Origin: Taklimakanibacter deserti
Lineage (GTDB): Bacteria; Pseudomonadota; Alphaproteobacteria; Rhizobiales; Aestuariivirgaceae
Direction of reading: 5' to 3'
Length of the DNA: 64,000 nt
Assembly: GCA_003574785.1 (NCBI GenBank)
Contig: QORU01000006.1
Location: 186,001-250,000, forward strand
This document shows positions 1 through 8,094 of the stretch, in pieces. The notes below the pieces were generated by a model that was not told the origin of the DNA, ran no database searches, and was given only the letters and a program-made list of their open reading frames with translations. Within the stretch, counting starts at the first letter, position 1. Every line of letters begins with the position of its first letter. The position numbers were made by a program, and so were the translations under genes.

Positions 1-1
1 T

Positions 2-460
2 ACCGACGTCCGTCAAGGCAAGCTCGAGCTTGTCATCACCCGAGTGCTCGATGCGCCGCCGGTGCTCGTCTACAAGGCCTGGACCAGCCCCGAGCACATG
101 GTGCGCTGGATGGGGCCCAAGGGTTTTACCGCGCCGTCGGCGAAGCTCGATGTGCGCGAAGGCGGAAACTATCGCGCCTTGATCCGCTCGGCCGAGGGCA
201 AGGATTACTGGTTCCGCGGCACCTATCGCGAGGTCGTCGAGAACCAGCGCCTCGTCTTCACTTTTGCCTGGGAAGAGGACGGCGAGCGCGGCCAGGAGAA
301 TCTGGTCACCGTGACCTTCGCCGAGGAAGGCGGCAAGACCCGCATGACCTTCAAGCAGTCGCCCTTCCCGTCGCTCGAGGAGCGCGACGGCCATGAAGGC
401 GGCTGGAGCGAAGCCTTCGACAAGCTCGGCGCCTATGTCGCCGGCCTGCGGACGGCATGA
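2..460 (+). CDS. SRPBCC (AHSA1-type) protein, 5' end outside window
   Basis: The reading frame is open from base 2, so the start lies upstream of the window; 152 residues are visible. The sequence reads ITRVLDAPPVLVYKAWTSPE near its beginning, then YWFRGTYREV, and the segment LVTVTFAEEGGKTRMTF near the end. This is the usual layout of the AHSA1/START-like helix-grip fold, which binds a small hydrophobic ligand. These proteins often sit beside an ArsR-type regulator, which could lie upstream of the window. The next gene starts 26 bp downstream on the same strand. The ligand cannot be told from sequence. Confidence 0.85.
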   Translation, partial: TDVRQGKLELVITRVLDAPPVLVYKAWTSPEHMVRWMGPKGFTAPSAKLDVREGGNYRALIRSAEGKDYWFRGTYREVVENQRLVFTFAWEEDGERGQENLVTVTFAEEGGKTRMTFKQSPFPSLEERDGHEGGWSEAFDKLGAYVAGLRTA

Positions 461-486
461 CCTTTGTAAGTATGAGGAGACAGAAA

Positions 487-1230
487 ATGGAACATCACGC
501 GATTGTCACCCGCGAGCAATGGACTGAAGCCCGGACGGCGTTCCTGAAGAAGGAAAAGGCTTTTACCCGGCTGCGCGATGAACTGAACGCCGAGCGGCGC
601 GAGCTGCCCTGGGTCAAGGTCGAGAAGGCCTATGTCTTCGAAACACCCGAGGGCCGGCGCAGCCTCGCCGATCTCTTCGACGGCAAGAGCCAGCTCATCG
701 TCAAGCATTTCATGATGGCGCCGGGCGAGAGCGAAGGCTGTGTCGGCTGCTCCTTCGAGGTCGACCAGGTCGAAGGGGCGCGTCAGCACTTCAAGCATCA
801 CGACGTCGCCTATGTCGCCGTGGCACGGGCGCCCTTGGACGAGATCGAAGCCTATCGCCGCCGCATGGGCTGGACTTTTCCCTTCGTCTCGTCCTTCGGC
901 AGCGATTTCAATTATGACTTCAACGTGTCCTTCACGCGCCAGGAAGTCGAGAGCGGAAGGGCCTATTACAACTACCGCATGACCGAAGTGGGGATCGAGG
1001 ATCTTTCCGGCATCAGCGTCTTCACCAAGAATGATGCAGGCGAGATTTTCCACACCTATTCCACCTATGGCCGCGGCGGCGAGGAAGCACTGACCGCCTA
1101 TGCCTATCTCGACCTGACGCCCAAGGGCCGTAACGAGACCGGGCCCAATCACGACCTTACCGATTGGGTGAGGCGGCATGACCGTTATGAGACTGAGGGC
1201 AAAGCGGGAAACTGCTGCGCCGTCAGCTAA
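487..1230 (+). CDS. DUF899 family thioredoxin-like protein
   Basis: A 247-residue protein of the DUF899 family, predicted to have a thioredoxin-like fold with no established reaction. The ATG at 487 is chosen because GAGGAGACAG precedes it; an in-frame ATG at 457 overlaps the previous stop and lacks a clear ribosome site. A CxxC pair lies at C85 and C88 (GCVGCSF), where a redox-active motif would be. The family-typical SSFGSDFNYDF and FHTYSTYGRG blocks are present. The C-terminus carries an extra Cys pair (NCCAVS). It converges with the MarR gene, whose stop codon begins 2 bp away. A second DUF899 copy lies at 1817. Confidence 0.87.
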   Translation: MEHHAIVTREQWTEARTAFLKKEKAFTRLRDELNAERRELPWVKVEKAYVFETPEGRRSLADLFDGKSQLIVKHFMMAPGESEGCVGCSFEVDQVEGARQHFKHHDVAYVAVARAPLDEIEAYRRRMGWTFPFVSSFGSDFNYDFNVSFTRQEVESGRAYYNYRMTEVGIEDLSGISVFTKNDAGEIFHTYSTYGRGGEEALTAYAYLDLTPKGRNETGPNHDLTDWVRRHDRYETEGKAGNCCAVS

Positions 1231-1231
1231 T

Positions 1232-1678
1232 TCAGGACAGGAGAGCGAGGATCTTGCGCAGATGATCGGGTTTCTGATCGACGAGCAGCCTATCGATCTC
1301 GGCATGCGTCTTCTTCCAGGTCGGCAGCGCCTCGATGAGCAGCGCATGGCCCGCCGCCGTCAGCGTGAGGCGGCGGCTGCGCCGGTCCTCTTTGTCGACT
1401 GTCACCTTGATGAGGCCGCGGCGCTCGAGCGGCTTGAGATTGGCGGTCAGCGTCGTGCGGTCCATCGCCAGGAATTGCGCAACCGCGCCGATGCTCGGCG
1501 GTTCCGGCCGGTTGAGGCTCATCAGCAGCGAGAATTGCCCGTGTGTCAGATCGATGGAGCGCATCGCATCGTCGAAGCGGCGCGCCAGCGCCCGCGCCGT
1601 CCTTTGCACGGCGAGACACAGGCAATGATCGCGCACGTGATGCGTGGCCTCGAAGGGAAGGATTTTTCGATTTGACAT
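1232..1678 (-). CDS. MarR family transcriptional regulator
   Basis: A 148-residue winged-helix protein. The segment IGAVAQFLAMDRTTLTANLKPL is the recognition helix region, followed by the wing KVTVDKEDRRSRRLTLT, both typical of MarR. Such dimers bind short palindromes and are released by small phenolic or oxidising ligands. It is transcribed away from the DUF899 gene at 1817, and a perfect 10-bp palindrome lies 13 bp upstream of its start. Control of itself and of that DUF899 gene is therefore the likely role (inference). Confidence 0.88.
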   Translation of the reverse strand: MSNRKILPFEATHHVRDHCLCLAVQRTARALARRFDDAMRSIDLTHGQFSLLMSLNRPEPPSIGAVAQFLAMDRTTLTANLKPLERRGLIKVTVDKEDRRSRRLTLTAAGHALLIEALPTWKKTHAEIDRLLVDQKPDHLRKILALLS

Positions 1679-1690
1679 GCGCTAATTATG

Positions 1691-1700
1691 TTGATATCAA
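1691..1700. promoter_or_regulatory. palindromic operator candidate between marR-type and DUF899 genes
   Basis: TTGATATCAA is a perfect 10-bp palindrome in an AT-rich patch just upstream of the MarR start (1678). MarR proteins bind palindromes of about this type, so it is a good candidate for an autoregulatory operator. Binding is inferred from position and symmetry only. Confidence 0.5.
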
Positions 1701-1715
1701 CCCATTTGTCAAGAC

Positions 1716-1742
1716 TGTCGTCATGCGCGGATCCGGGACGTT
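1716..1742 (+). promoter_or_regulatory. weak ECF42-like promoter candidate upstream of DUF899
   Basis: TGTCGT (1716-1721), a 17-nt spacer, then CGTT (1739-1742). It resembles, but does not fully match, the TGTCGA-N17-CGTC element found at 2562 in front of the first DGPF gene. It lies 74 bp before the ATG at 1817. Confidence 0.25.
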
Positions 1743-1816
1743 TCGCTGCATATGTAAGTGGAAAGCTTGGCCCTGAAGGGCGTCAGCCCATTAACCGGGA
1801 ACAAGGGAGTATTGCC

Positions 1817-2500
1817 ATGCCTGAGACATCCCCCACATTGCCCAAAACCGCCTCACGCCACGATTGGCTCATCGCCCGCAAGGCGCTTCTCGAACAGGAA
1901 AAGCGGTTGACGCGCGAGCGCGACGCGCTGAGCGAAGCGCGGCGCCAGTTGCCGATGGTACGGATCGACAAGGATTATGTCTTCGAAGGGCCTGAGGGCC
2001 AGGTGAAGCTCATCGACCTGTTCCAGGGCGGCCGCCAGCTCATCGTCTATCATTTCATGTTCGACCCCGCCTGGGAGAAGGCTTGTCCCGGCTGCACCGG
2101 CTTCGTCAAAGACCTCCCCGACCTCGAGGGACTGCATGAGCATGACACATCGCTCGCCGTCATCGGCCGGGCCCCTCAGGCCAAGCTCGACGCCTATCGC
2201 CGGCTCCAGGGCTGGGACATTCCGCTCTATTCGTCCTTCGGCAGCGACTTCAACTATGATTTCCATGTCACCTCGGACGAGACGGTGACGCCCGCCGAAT
2301 ACAATTATCGCCCGCGCGCCGAGCATCTGGCCAATGGCGAGCCGTGGTTTGCCGATGGCGAGCAGCATGGCGTCAGCGTGTTCCTGCGTGAGGGCGATGC
2401 GGTCTTCCACACCTATTCGACCTATGCCCGCGGCGTCGAACCTTTGGTCCCGGTGCTGCATTATCTCGATCTGACGCCGCTCGGACGGCAAGGCGCCTAA
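1817..2500 (+). CDS. DUF899 family thioredoxin-like protein, second copy
   Basis: A 227-residue paralogue of the protein at 487. The ATG at 1817 follows AAGGGAG at a normal distance; the frame stays open upstream to 1688 but reads through the promoter region. The CxxC is CPGC (C90, C93). The shared blocks YSSFGSDFNYDFHV and VFHTYSTYARG are present. Function is unknown; the fold and CxxC suggest redox or peroxide-related work (inference). It is divergent from the MarR gene and followed by the DGPF/ECF group. Confidence 0.87.
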   Translation: MPETSPTLPKTASRHDWLIARKALLEQEKRLTRERDALSEARRQLPMVRIDKDYVFEGPEGQVKLIDLFQGGRQLIVYHFMFDPAWEKACPGCTGFVKDLPDLEGLHEHDTSLAVIGRAPQAKLDAYRRLQGWDIPLYSSFGSDFNYDFHVTSDETVTPAEYNYRPRAEHLANGEPWFADGEQHGVSVFLREGDAVFHTYSTYARGVEPLVPVLHYLDLTPLGRQGA

Positions 2501-2532
2501 GACTTAGGACTTTCACCCCTGCCGTTAGGGCA

Positions 2533-2544
2533 GAGAAATTTCTC
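2533..2544. promoter_or_regulatory. 12-bp perfect palindrome
   Basis: GAGAAATTTCTC is self-complementary and lies 17 bp upstream of the -35-like element at 2562. It could be an operator or part of a weak terminator for the preceding gene; the following bases are AT-rich but form no clean T-run. Confidence 0.3.
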
Positions 2545-2561
2545 AAAAATTTTTCTGCGCC

Positions 2562-2588
2562 TGTCGATTTTGCCGTGCCTGCTTCGTC
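2562..2588 (+). promoter_or_regulatory. ECF42-type promoter upstream of the DGPF operon
   Basis: TGTCGA at 2562-2567, a 17-nt spacer, then CGTC at 2585-2588. ECF42 sigma factors are reported to use a TGTCGA -35 and a CGA/CGT-type -10 in front of DGPF genes. The element lies about 50 nt before the ATG of the first DGPF gene at 2639, and an ECF42-type sigma gene follows at 4068. The match is seen directly; use by that sigma factor is inferred. Confidence 0.6.
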
Positions 2589-2638
2589 GTCGTTCATGCA
2601 GCCGTTGGGCTCGACAGCGCAGGAACAGGAGAAAACCC

Positions 2639-3052
2639 ATGAGATTCATGATCATCGTCAAGGCTTCGACGAATTCGGAAGCGGGCGTGATGCCCAGAGA
2701 GGACATGCTCGCCGCCATGGCCGACTATCACCAGGAGCTCGCCAGAGCGGGCGTACTGCTCGACGCCAATGGCCTCCATCCTTCCGCCAAGGGCTGGCGC
2801 ATCAGATATGAAGGCGGCAGGCGCCGCGTCATCGACGGGCCCTTCGCCGAGACCAAGGAATTGATCGCCGGCTACACCCTCATCCAGGTGAAGTCGCGCG
2901 AGGAGGCCCTCGAATGGGCCCGCCGCTTCCCCAATCCGCATGACGAGGACTGTGAGATCGAAATCCGCCAACTATTCGAGCTTGAGGATTTCACCCCGGG
3001 CGAAGCGATCGAGAGATTCCGCGACATGGGGGTTGCGGCAGCAAAGCAGTGA
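2639..3052 (+). CDS. YciI-like DGPF domain protein
   Basis: A 137-residue protein of the YCII-related family. It carries the signature DGPFAETKELIAGY that names DGPF proteins, preceded by GLHPSAKGWRI. ATG 2639 is preceded by ACAGGAG. DGPF proteins are compact dimers with a ferredoxin-like fold and no settled function; they typically sit beside ECF42 sigma factors, as here. It is the first gene of a likely operon with the VOC protein (3089), a second DGPF protein (3540) and the sigma factor (4068). Confidence 0.9.
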   Translation: MRFMIIVKASTNSEAGVMPREDMLAAMADYHQELARAGVLLDANGLHPSAKGWRIRYEGGRRRVIDGPFAETKELIAGYTLIQVKSREEALEWARRFPNPHDEDCEIEIRQLFELEDFTPGEAIERFRDMGVAAAKQ

Positions 3053-3088
3053 GTACCCCGATTATCAACCAAGGAGAGGAGTAAGACC

Positions 3089-3529
3089 ATGCGTGTTCAA
3101 CCCTATCTGTCTTTCGAGGGCCGTGCCGAAGAGGCGCTCGATTTCTACACCAAGGCGGTGGGCGCCCAGGTGAACGTCAAGATGCGCTTCAAGGATGCGC
3201 CGCCCATGGAGGCCTCTGACCAGGGCTGCGGCGACAAGGGTGCGCCGCCCGCCAATACGGGTGAGAAGATCATGCATTCGGAGTTCAAGATCGGCGATTC
3301 GCTGATCATGGCCTCCGATGGCTTCTGCTCCGGCAAGACCAGTTTCGCCGGCGTATCGCTCGCCATCCAGGCCAAGGACGACGCCGAAGCCAAGCGGATC
3401 TTCGACGGCCTCGCCACCGGCGGACAGGTCCAGCAGCCGCTGATCAAGACCTTCTTTGCAACAAGCTTCGGCGTGCTCGCCGACAAATTCGGCGTGAGCT
3501 GGATGGTCGTGGCGCCCGAGACACCGTGA
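3089..3529 (+). CDS. VOC family protein (PhnB-like)
   Basis: A 146-residue glyoxalase/bleomycin-resistance superfamily protein of the PhnB type. It opens with MRVQPYLSFEGRAEEALDFY and contains KIMHSEFKIGDSLIMASD, the usual beta-alpha-beta-beta-beta repeat with a His on the metal side. PhnB-like members often lack full metal ligands, and the substrate is unknown. The start follows GGAGAGGAG. It lies between two DGPF genes, 36 bp after the first. Confidence 0.85.
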   Translation: MRVQPYLSFEGRAEEALDFYTKAVGAQVNVKMRFKDAPPMEASDQGCGDKGAPPANTGEKIMHSEFKIGDSLIMASDGFCSGKTSFAGVSLAIQAKDDAEAKRIFDGLATGGQVQQPLIKTFFATSFGVLADKFGVSWMVVAPETP

Positions 3530-3539
3530 GGACACGAGC

Positions 3540-3959
3540 ATGAAAGTTTTGGTGTTTGTAAAGGCGAACGAGGATACGGAAGCGGGCGTCATGCCCTCGA
3601 CCGAGCTCCTGGCCGCGATGGGCAACTTCAACGAGGAACTGGTCAAGGCCGGCATCATGCTGGCGGGCGAAGGCCTGCATCCCTCGTCCAAGGGCAAGCG
3701 GGTGCAGTTCACCGGCAAGGCGCCGCGCGTGATCGACGGTCCTTTCGCCGAGACCAAGGAGCTCATTGCCGGCTTCTGGATCTGGAGGGTGAAGTCGATG
3801 GACGAAGCCCTCGACTGGGCCAGGCGCTGCCCGATGCTGGACGGCGACGTGCTCGAAATCCGCCCCGTCTTCGAGGCGGAGGATTTCGGCGAGGCCTTCA
3901 CGCCGGAGCTGCGCGCCCAGGAAGAGCGCCTCATGGCGGAGCTGGCCAAGAAGACGTAA
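3540..3959 (+). CDS. YciI-like DGPF domain protein, second copy
   Basis: A 139-residue paralogue of the protein at 2639, with the same GLHPSSKGKRVQF and DGPFAETKELIAGF blocks and a similar acidic C-terminal half (LEIRPVFEAEDFGEAF). It begins 10 bp after the VOC gene. A strong hairpin follows it before the sigma factor gene. Confidence 0.9.
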   Translation: MKVLVFVKANEDTEAGVMPSTELLAAMGNFNEELVKAGIMLAGEGLHPSSKGKRVQFTGKAPRVIDGPFAETKELIAGFWIWRVKSMDEALDWARRCPMLDGDVLEIRPVFEAEDFGEAFTPELRAQEERLMAELAKKT

Positions 3960-3967
3960 CGGAAACC

Positions 3968-3996
3968 GGTCCGCGGCACGAAACATGCCGCGGACC
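3968..3996 (+). terminator. hairpin between DGPF gene and ECF sigma gene
   Basis: GGTCCGCGGCA and TGCCGCGGACC form a perfect 11-bp stem with a 7-nt loop, followed by TTCACTCTT. It begins 8 bp after the DGPF stop. The downstream tract is not a pure T-run, so it may terminate only part of transcription and set a ratio between DGPF and sigma factor. Confidence 0.6.
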
Positions 3997-4067
3997 TTCA
4001 CTCTTGAGGAAATCCATGCCGGCCATGGCCTTGCGGCAGATGAGCGAAGGTGGTGTGATCGGACATC

Positions 4068-5324
4068 ATGTCCGAGGTCCATCACGCGATCGACGCCATC
4101 TGGCGGATCGAGCAGGCGAAGCTCATCGCCGGCCTCGCCCGCTTCACGCGCGATCTGAGCCTGGCCGAGGAACTGGCCCAGGACGCCTTGCTCTCGGCCC
4201 TCGAGCAATGGCCGCGGATGGGTATTCCGGAAAAGCCCGGCGCCTGGCTGATGACGGCGGCCAAGAACCGCGCCATCGACAAGGCCCGCAAGGCGAAGCT
4301 CGCCCAGGGCAAGCATGTGGAGATCGGACGCGAGCGCGATGCCGAGCAGGAAATCGCATGGGAGGCTCTGGAGGACGCGCTCGACGATCCGATGGGCGAC
4401 GACCTCTTGCGGCTGATCTTCGTCTCCTGCCATCCGGTGCTGTCGACCGATGCGCGCACCGCGCTCACCTTGCGGCTCATTTCAGGGCTCACCACCGAGG
4501 AGATCGCCCGCGGCTTTCTGCAGTCCGAGCCCACGATCGCGCAGCGCATCGTGCGCGCCAAGCGCACTTTGGCGGAGAAGCACGTCCCCTTCGAGATTCC
4601 ACGCGGGCCCGAGCTCACCCAACGGCTCGCCTCGGTCCTCGAAGTCATCTATCTCACCTTCAACGAGGGCTATTCGGCGACAGGGGGCGACGACTGGATG
4701 CGCCCGCAGCTCTGCGAGGAGGCCTTGCGGCTCGCCCGCATTTTGTGCGGACTGATGCCGGAGGAATCGGAAGTCTTCGGCCTGACGGCGCTGATGGAGA
4801 TCCAGGCCTCGCGCATCGAGGCGCGGACCGGACCCTCGGGCGAGCCGATCCTGCTTCTCGACCAGAACCGCGCCTTGTGGGACCAGCTCCTCATCCGCCG
4901 CGGGCTTGCCGCACTGGCGCGCGCCGAGGCGCTTTCACCAGCGCTCGGCCGCTATGGGCTCCAGGCGGCGATCGCCGCCTGCCATGCGCGCGCACGGGAA
5001 GCCACCCAGACCGACTGGGCGCGGATCGCTTCGCTCTACGATGCGCTCGCGGCGCTCGAGGGATCGCCGGTCGTGGACCTCAACCGCGCCGTCGCGCATT
5101 CGATGGTCGCGGGTCCGCAGGCCGGGCTCGATCTGGTGGATGCGCTCATCGGCGAGGATGCGCTCAAGACCTATCATTTGCTGCCGAGCGTCAGGGGCGA
5201 TTTCCTGTTCAAGCTCGGCCGCCTCGCCGAGGCCGAAGCGGAATTCCGCCGCGCCGCCAGCCTGACGCAGAATGCCCGCGAGAAATCCTTGCTTCTCGAG
5301 CGCGCTGCGGCCTGCCGCCAATAG
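4068..5324 (+). CDS. RNA polymerase sigma factor, ECF42 type with TPR-like C-terminus
   Basis: A 418-residue protein. Region 2 lies at about residues 10-75 (LAEELAQDALLSALEQWP, then GAWLMTAAKNRAIDKARK). Region 4 lies at about 130-170 (LRLISGLTTEEIARGF, then QRIVRAKRTL). About 240 further residues form the helical, TPR-like extension that marks the ECF42/SigJ-like groups (DUF6596). No anti-sigma factor is adjacent; in ECF42 the C-terminal extension is thought to replace it. The DGPF genes upstream are the conserved partners of this group, and the matching promoter lies at 2562. Overlapping frames, including a 448-codon one at 4004, are shadows of this gene. Confidence 0.92.
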   Translation: MSEVHHAIDAIWRIEQAKLIAGLARFTRDLSLAEELAQDALLSALEQWPRMGIPEKPGAWLMTAAKNRAIDKARKAKLAQGKHVEIGRERDAEQEIAWEALEDALDDPMGDDLLRLIFVSCHPVLSTDARTALTLRLISGLTTEEIARGFLQSEPTIAQRIVRAKRTLAEKHVPFEIPRGPELTQRLASVLEVIYLTFNEGYSATGGDDWMRPQLCEEALRLARILCGLMPEESEVFGLTALMEIQASRIEARTGPSGEPILLLDQNRALWDQLLIRRGLAALARAEALSPALGRYGLQAAIAACHARAREATQTDWARIASLYDALAALEGSPVVDLNRAVAHSMVAGPQAGLDLVDALIGEDALKTYHLLPSVRGDFLFKLGRLAEAEAEFRRAASLTQNAREKSLLLERAAACRQ

Positions 5325-5352
5325 CAACTTTCCAAACCACAGGAGAATGAAC

Positions 5353-5709
5353 ATGGCCTATGTCGATGGTTTTCTCGTTGCCGTCCCCAAGAAGAAGCTC
5401 AACGAGTACAAGAAGCTGGCCAAGCTCGGCTGCAAGGTGTGGCGCGAGCATGGCGCGCTCGATTACAAGGAATGCGTCGCCGATGACGTGCCCATGGGCA
5501 AAATCACGTCGTTTCCGCGCGCCGTCAAACAGAAGCCGGGCGAGACCGTGATCTTCGCCTGGATTACCTACAAATCGCGGGCCGATCGCGACCGCATCAA
5601 CAAGAAGGTCATGGCAGATCCGCGCTTCGGCGGCATGGATATCAAGAAGATGCCTTTCGATGCCAAGCGCATGATCTATGGCGGCTTCAAGGTCATAGTC
5701 GAGGCCTGA
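5353..5709 (+). CDS. DUF1428 family protein
   Basis: A 118-residue protein beginning MAYVDGFLVAVPKKKLNEY, typical of DUF1428, a small dimeric alpha-beta barrel-like family of unknown role. It contains GETVIFAWITYKSRADRD and ends with MIYGGFKVIVEA. ATG 5353 is chosen over 5347 because AGGAG at 5341 gives better spacing. It starts 28 bp after the sigma factor gene and is probably cotranscribed. Confidence 0.85.
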   Translation: MAYVDGFLVAVPKKKLNEYKKLAKLGCKVWREHGALDYKECVADDVPMGKITSFPRAVKQKPGETVIFAWITYKSRADRDRINKKVMADPRFGGMDIKKMPFDAKRMIYGGFKVIVEA

Positions 5710-5733
5710 AGCACAGGAACAACGGAGTTATTC

Positions 5734-6525
5734 ATGCTCGCGAACAAAACCGCCATCGTCTATGGCGGCGGAGGAGCCATTGGCGGCGCAGTGGCGCGCG
5801 CCTTTGCCCGGGAAGGCGCTCGTGTCTTTCTCGCCGGACGGACCTTGAGCAAGCTCGCCAAGGTCGCGGCCGACATATCGAGCCAGGGCGGCGAGGTCGA
5901 GGTCACCGAGATCGACGCCCTCGATGAGGAGGCGATCAAGGCGCATGCCGACCTGGTCGCGGCCAAGACCGGCGGCATCGACATCGCGCTCAATGCCATC
6001 GGCCTGTTCCATGTCCAGGGCACGCCCTTCGCCGATCTGGCGCTCGACGATTACGCCTTTCCTATCATCGCCTATGCTCAGGCGCATTTCATCACCGCCA
6101 AGGCGGTGGCCTGGCACATGGCCAAGCGCAAATCGGGAGTCATCCTGACGCTCTCGACGCCGGGCGGAAACCTGCCGGGTGTCGGCTATATCGGCTTCGG
6201 GGTTGCCTGCGCCGCGATCGAAGGCTTTTCGCGGCTCCTCGCTTGCGAATTGGCGCCTTCGGGCATCCGCGTCATTTGCCTGAGGCCACATGCGGTACCG
6301 GAAGCGCTGAGCTTCGGATCGCATGCCGCGGCGGTGTTCAAACCGGCGGCGGACCAAGCGGGGGTGACGGTCAAGGAGATGTTCGAGGCGCCGGCCGGGA
6401 CCTTGCTCAAGCGCTATCCGACGCTGGACGAAGTGGCGGCGACGGCCGCTTTCATGGCCTCCGACAAGGCCGGCGCCATGACCGGCACGATCGCCAATCT
6501 CACTTGCGGGGCGCTGCTCGACTAG
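5734..6525 (+). CDS. short-chain dehydrogenase/reductase, catalytic residues altered
   Basis: A 263-residue Rossmann protein. The cofactor loop YGGGGAIGGAV lies at residues 10-20, and NAIG at 87-90 matches the NAG motif. The catalytic Ser is present (S141 in LSTPGG). The YxxxK pair is replaced: the stretch GYIGFGVACAAIEG puts Phe at 155 where Tyr is expected and Cys at 159 where Lys is expected. NAD(P) binding is likely, but ordinary SDR chemistry is doubtful. It lies between the DUF1428 gene and the MFS transporter on the same strand. Confidence 0.82.
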   Translation: MLANKTAIVYGGGGAIGGAVARAFAREGARVFLAGRTLSKLAKVAADISSQGGEVEVTEIDALDEEAIKAHADLVAAKTGGIDIALNAIGLFHVQGTPFADLALDDYAFPIIAYAQAHFITAKAVAWHMAKRKSGVILTLSTPGGNLPGVGYIGFGVACAAIEGFSRLLACELAPSGIRVICLRPHAVPEALSFGSHAAAVFKPAADQAGVTVKEMFEAPAGTLLKRYPTLDEVAATAAFMASDKAGAMTGTIANLTCGALLD

Positions 6526-6567
6526 CTGCTGACAGATGTTGCCACCGCATCATGACAAGGTAGGAAC

Positions 6568-8094
6568 ATGACGAGCTCTGAAGCGCCAGGCAAGGCCGGC
6601 ACCCGCGAGTGGATCGGCCTCGCGGTGATCGCACTGCCTTGCGTGATCTATTCGATGGATCTCATGGTCCTCAATCTCGCGGTGCCGCAATTGAGCGAAG
6701 AGCTGAAGCCGAGCGCTTCGCAGCTCCTGTGGATCATCGACATCTACGGCTTCTTCGTCGCCGGCTCGCTCATCATCATGGGCAATCTCGGCGACCGCAT
6801 CGGCCGGCGCAAATTGCTGATGATCGGCGCCTTGGCCTTCGGTGCGGCCTCGGTCTTCGCCGCCTTTTCGACCAGCGCCGCGATGCTGATCGTAGCGCGC
6901 GCGGTGTTGGGCGTGGCCGGCGCCACCCTCGCCCCATCGACGCTTTCGCTCATTCGCAACATGTTCCATGATCCGACGGAGCGCACCACCGCGATCGGCA
7001 TCTGGGTGGCGAGCTATTCTGTCGGCGGCGCCGTCGGCCCGCTCTTCGGCGGGCTTCTGCTCGAGCATTTCTGGTGGGGCTCGGTCTTCCTGGTCAATGT
7101 GCCGATCATGATCCTGCTGCTCGTCCTGGCGCCGATCCTGCTGCCGGAATTCCGCGATCCGGCGGCGACCCGGCTCGACATCGTGAGCGCGGCGCTCTCG
7201 CTCCTGGCGGTGCTGGCCGTGATCTATGGGCTGAAGCAGGTCGCCGAATATGGCGTGGGCTGGCGACCGCTGCTGTCGGTGCTGGTCGGCATCGTCCTGG
7301 CTTATGTCTTCGCGCGGCGCCAGCGGCAGCTCACCGATCCCCTGATCGACCTCACGCTCTTCCGCCGTCCCGCCTTCAGCGCCTCGCTTACCGTCTATAT
7401 GCTGGGCGTGCTCGTCGCTTTCGGCTTCTTCCTGTTCATCTCGCAATATCTGCAGCTCGTCCTCGGCATGGGACCGCTCGAAGCCGGCCTATGGACGGCA
7501 CCCTCCGGCCTCGCCTTCATGCTGAGCTCGATGCTCGCCCCGCGCTTCGTGCGCAAGCTGCATCCGGCCTATGTGATGGCGGGCGGGCTTGCCGTCGCAG
7601 CGGTCGCCTGCCTCCTGTTGTCGCTCGTCGGCAGCTCCTATGGGCTTGCCGTGGTGATGTCGGGCTTCGTCATCCTGTCGCTCGGCCTGGCGCCCGTCTT
7701 CACTTTGGCGACCGACTTCGTCGTGACCTCGGCGCCGCCGGAACGCGCCGGTGCCGCCGCCGCCATTTCCGAGACCAGTGCCGAGGTCGGCGGCGCGCTC
7801 GGCATTGCGCTCCTCGGCAGCATCATGACCGCGATCTATCGGGGCGCGATGAGCGCGGCGATCCCTTTGGACACACCGCCCGATGCGGCTGAAGCGGCGC
7901 TTGGCACTTTGGGCGGCGCCGTCGCCGTGGCGAAAGATTTGCCGGCCGAGATCGGAGCCACCTTGTTGGCGAGCGCGCGTCTCGCCTTCACCGGCGCCCT
8001 GGCGACGACCGCGGTCATCAGCGCGGCGATCGCGGCGGCAGCGGCCGTACTCGCCATTCTCATGCTGCGGCGGGTCGAGCCCGTCGCGCACTGA
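6568..8094 (+). CDS. MFS drug exporter, DHA2 (14-TM) family
   Basis: A 508-residue inner-membrane transporter with about 14 hydrophobic segments, the length of EmrB/QacA/SmvA-type proton antiporters. Motif A appears as GNLGDRIGRRKLL after TM2, the TM1 motif D1 as LAVPQLSEEL, and motif C as SVGGAVGPLFGG in TM5. The substrate is probably a lipophilic cation or biocide (family knowledge, not specific). It converges with the HxlR gene with no gap, the two stop codons being adjacent at 8092-8097. Confidence 0.9.
   Translation: MTSSEAPGKAGTREWIGLAVIALPCVIYSMDLMVLNLAVPQLSEELKPSASQLLWIIDIYGFFVAGSLIIMGNLGDRIGRRKLLMIGALAFGAASVFAAFSTSAAMLIVARAVLGVAGATLAPSTLSLIRNMFHDPTERTTAIGIWVASYSVGGAVGPLFGGLLLEHFWWGSVFLVNVPIMILLLVLAPILLPEFRDPAATRLDIVSAALSLLAVLAVIYGLKQVAEYGVGWRPLLSVLVGIVLAYVFARRQRQLTDPLIDLTLFRRPAFSASLTVYMLGVLVAFGFFLFISQYLQLVLGMGPLEAGLWTAPSGLAFMLSSMLAPRFVRKLHPAYVMAGGLAVAAVACLLLSLVGSSYGLAVVMSGFVILSLGLAPVFTLATDFVVTSAPPERAGAAAAISETSAEVGGALGIALLGSIMTAIYRGAMSAAIPLDTPPDAAEAALGTLGGAVAVAKDLPAEIGATLLASARLAFTGALATTAVISAAIAAAAAVLAILMLRRVEPVAH

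Noticed and set aside
4004..5350. 448-codon frame over the sigma factor gene
   Set aside because: It is an Arg/Ala-rich out-of-frame shadow; the sigma frame at 4068 has clear domains.
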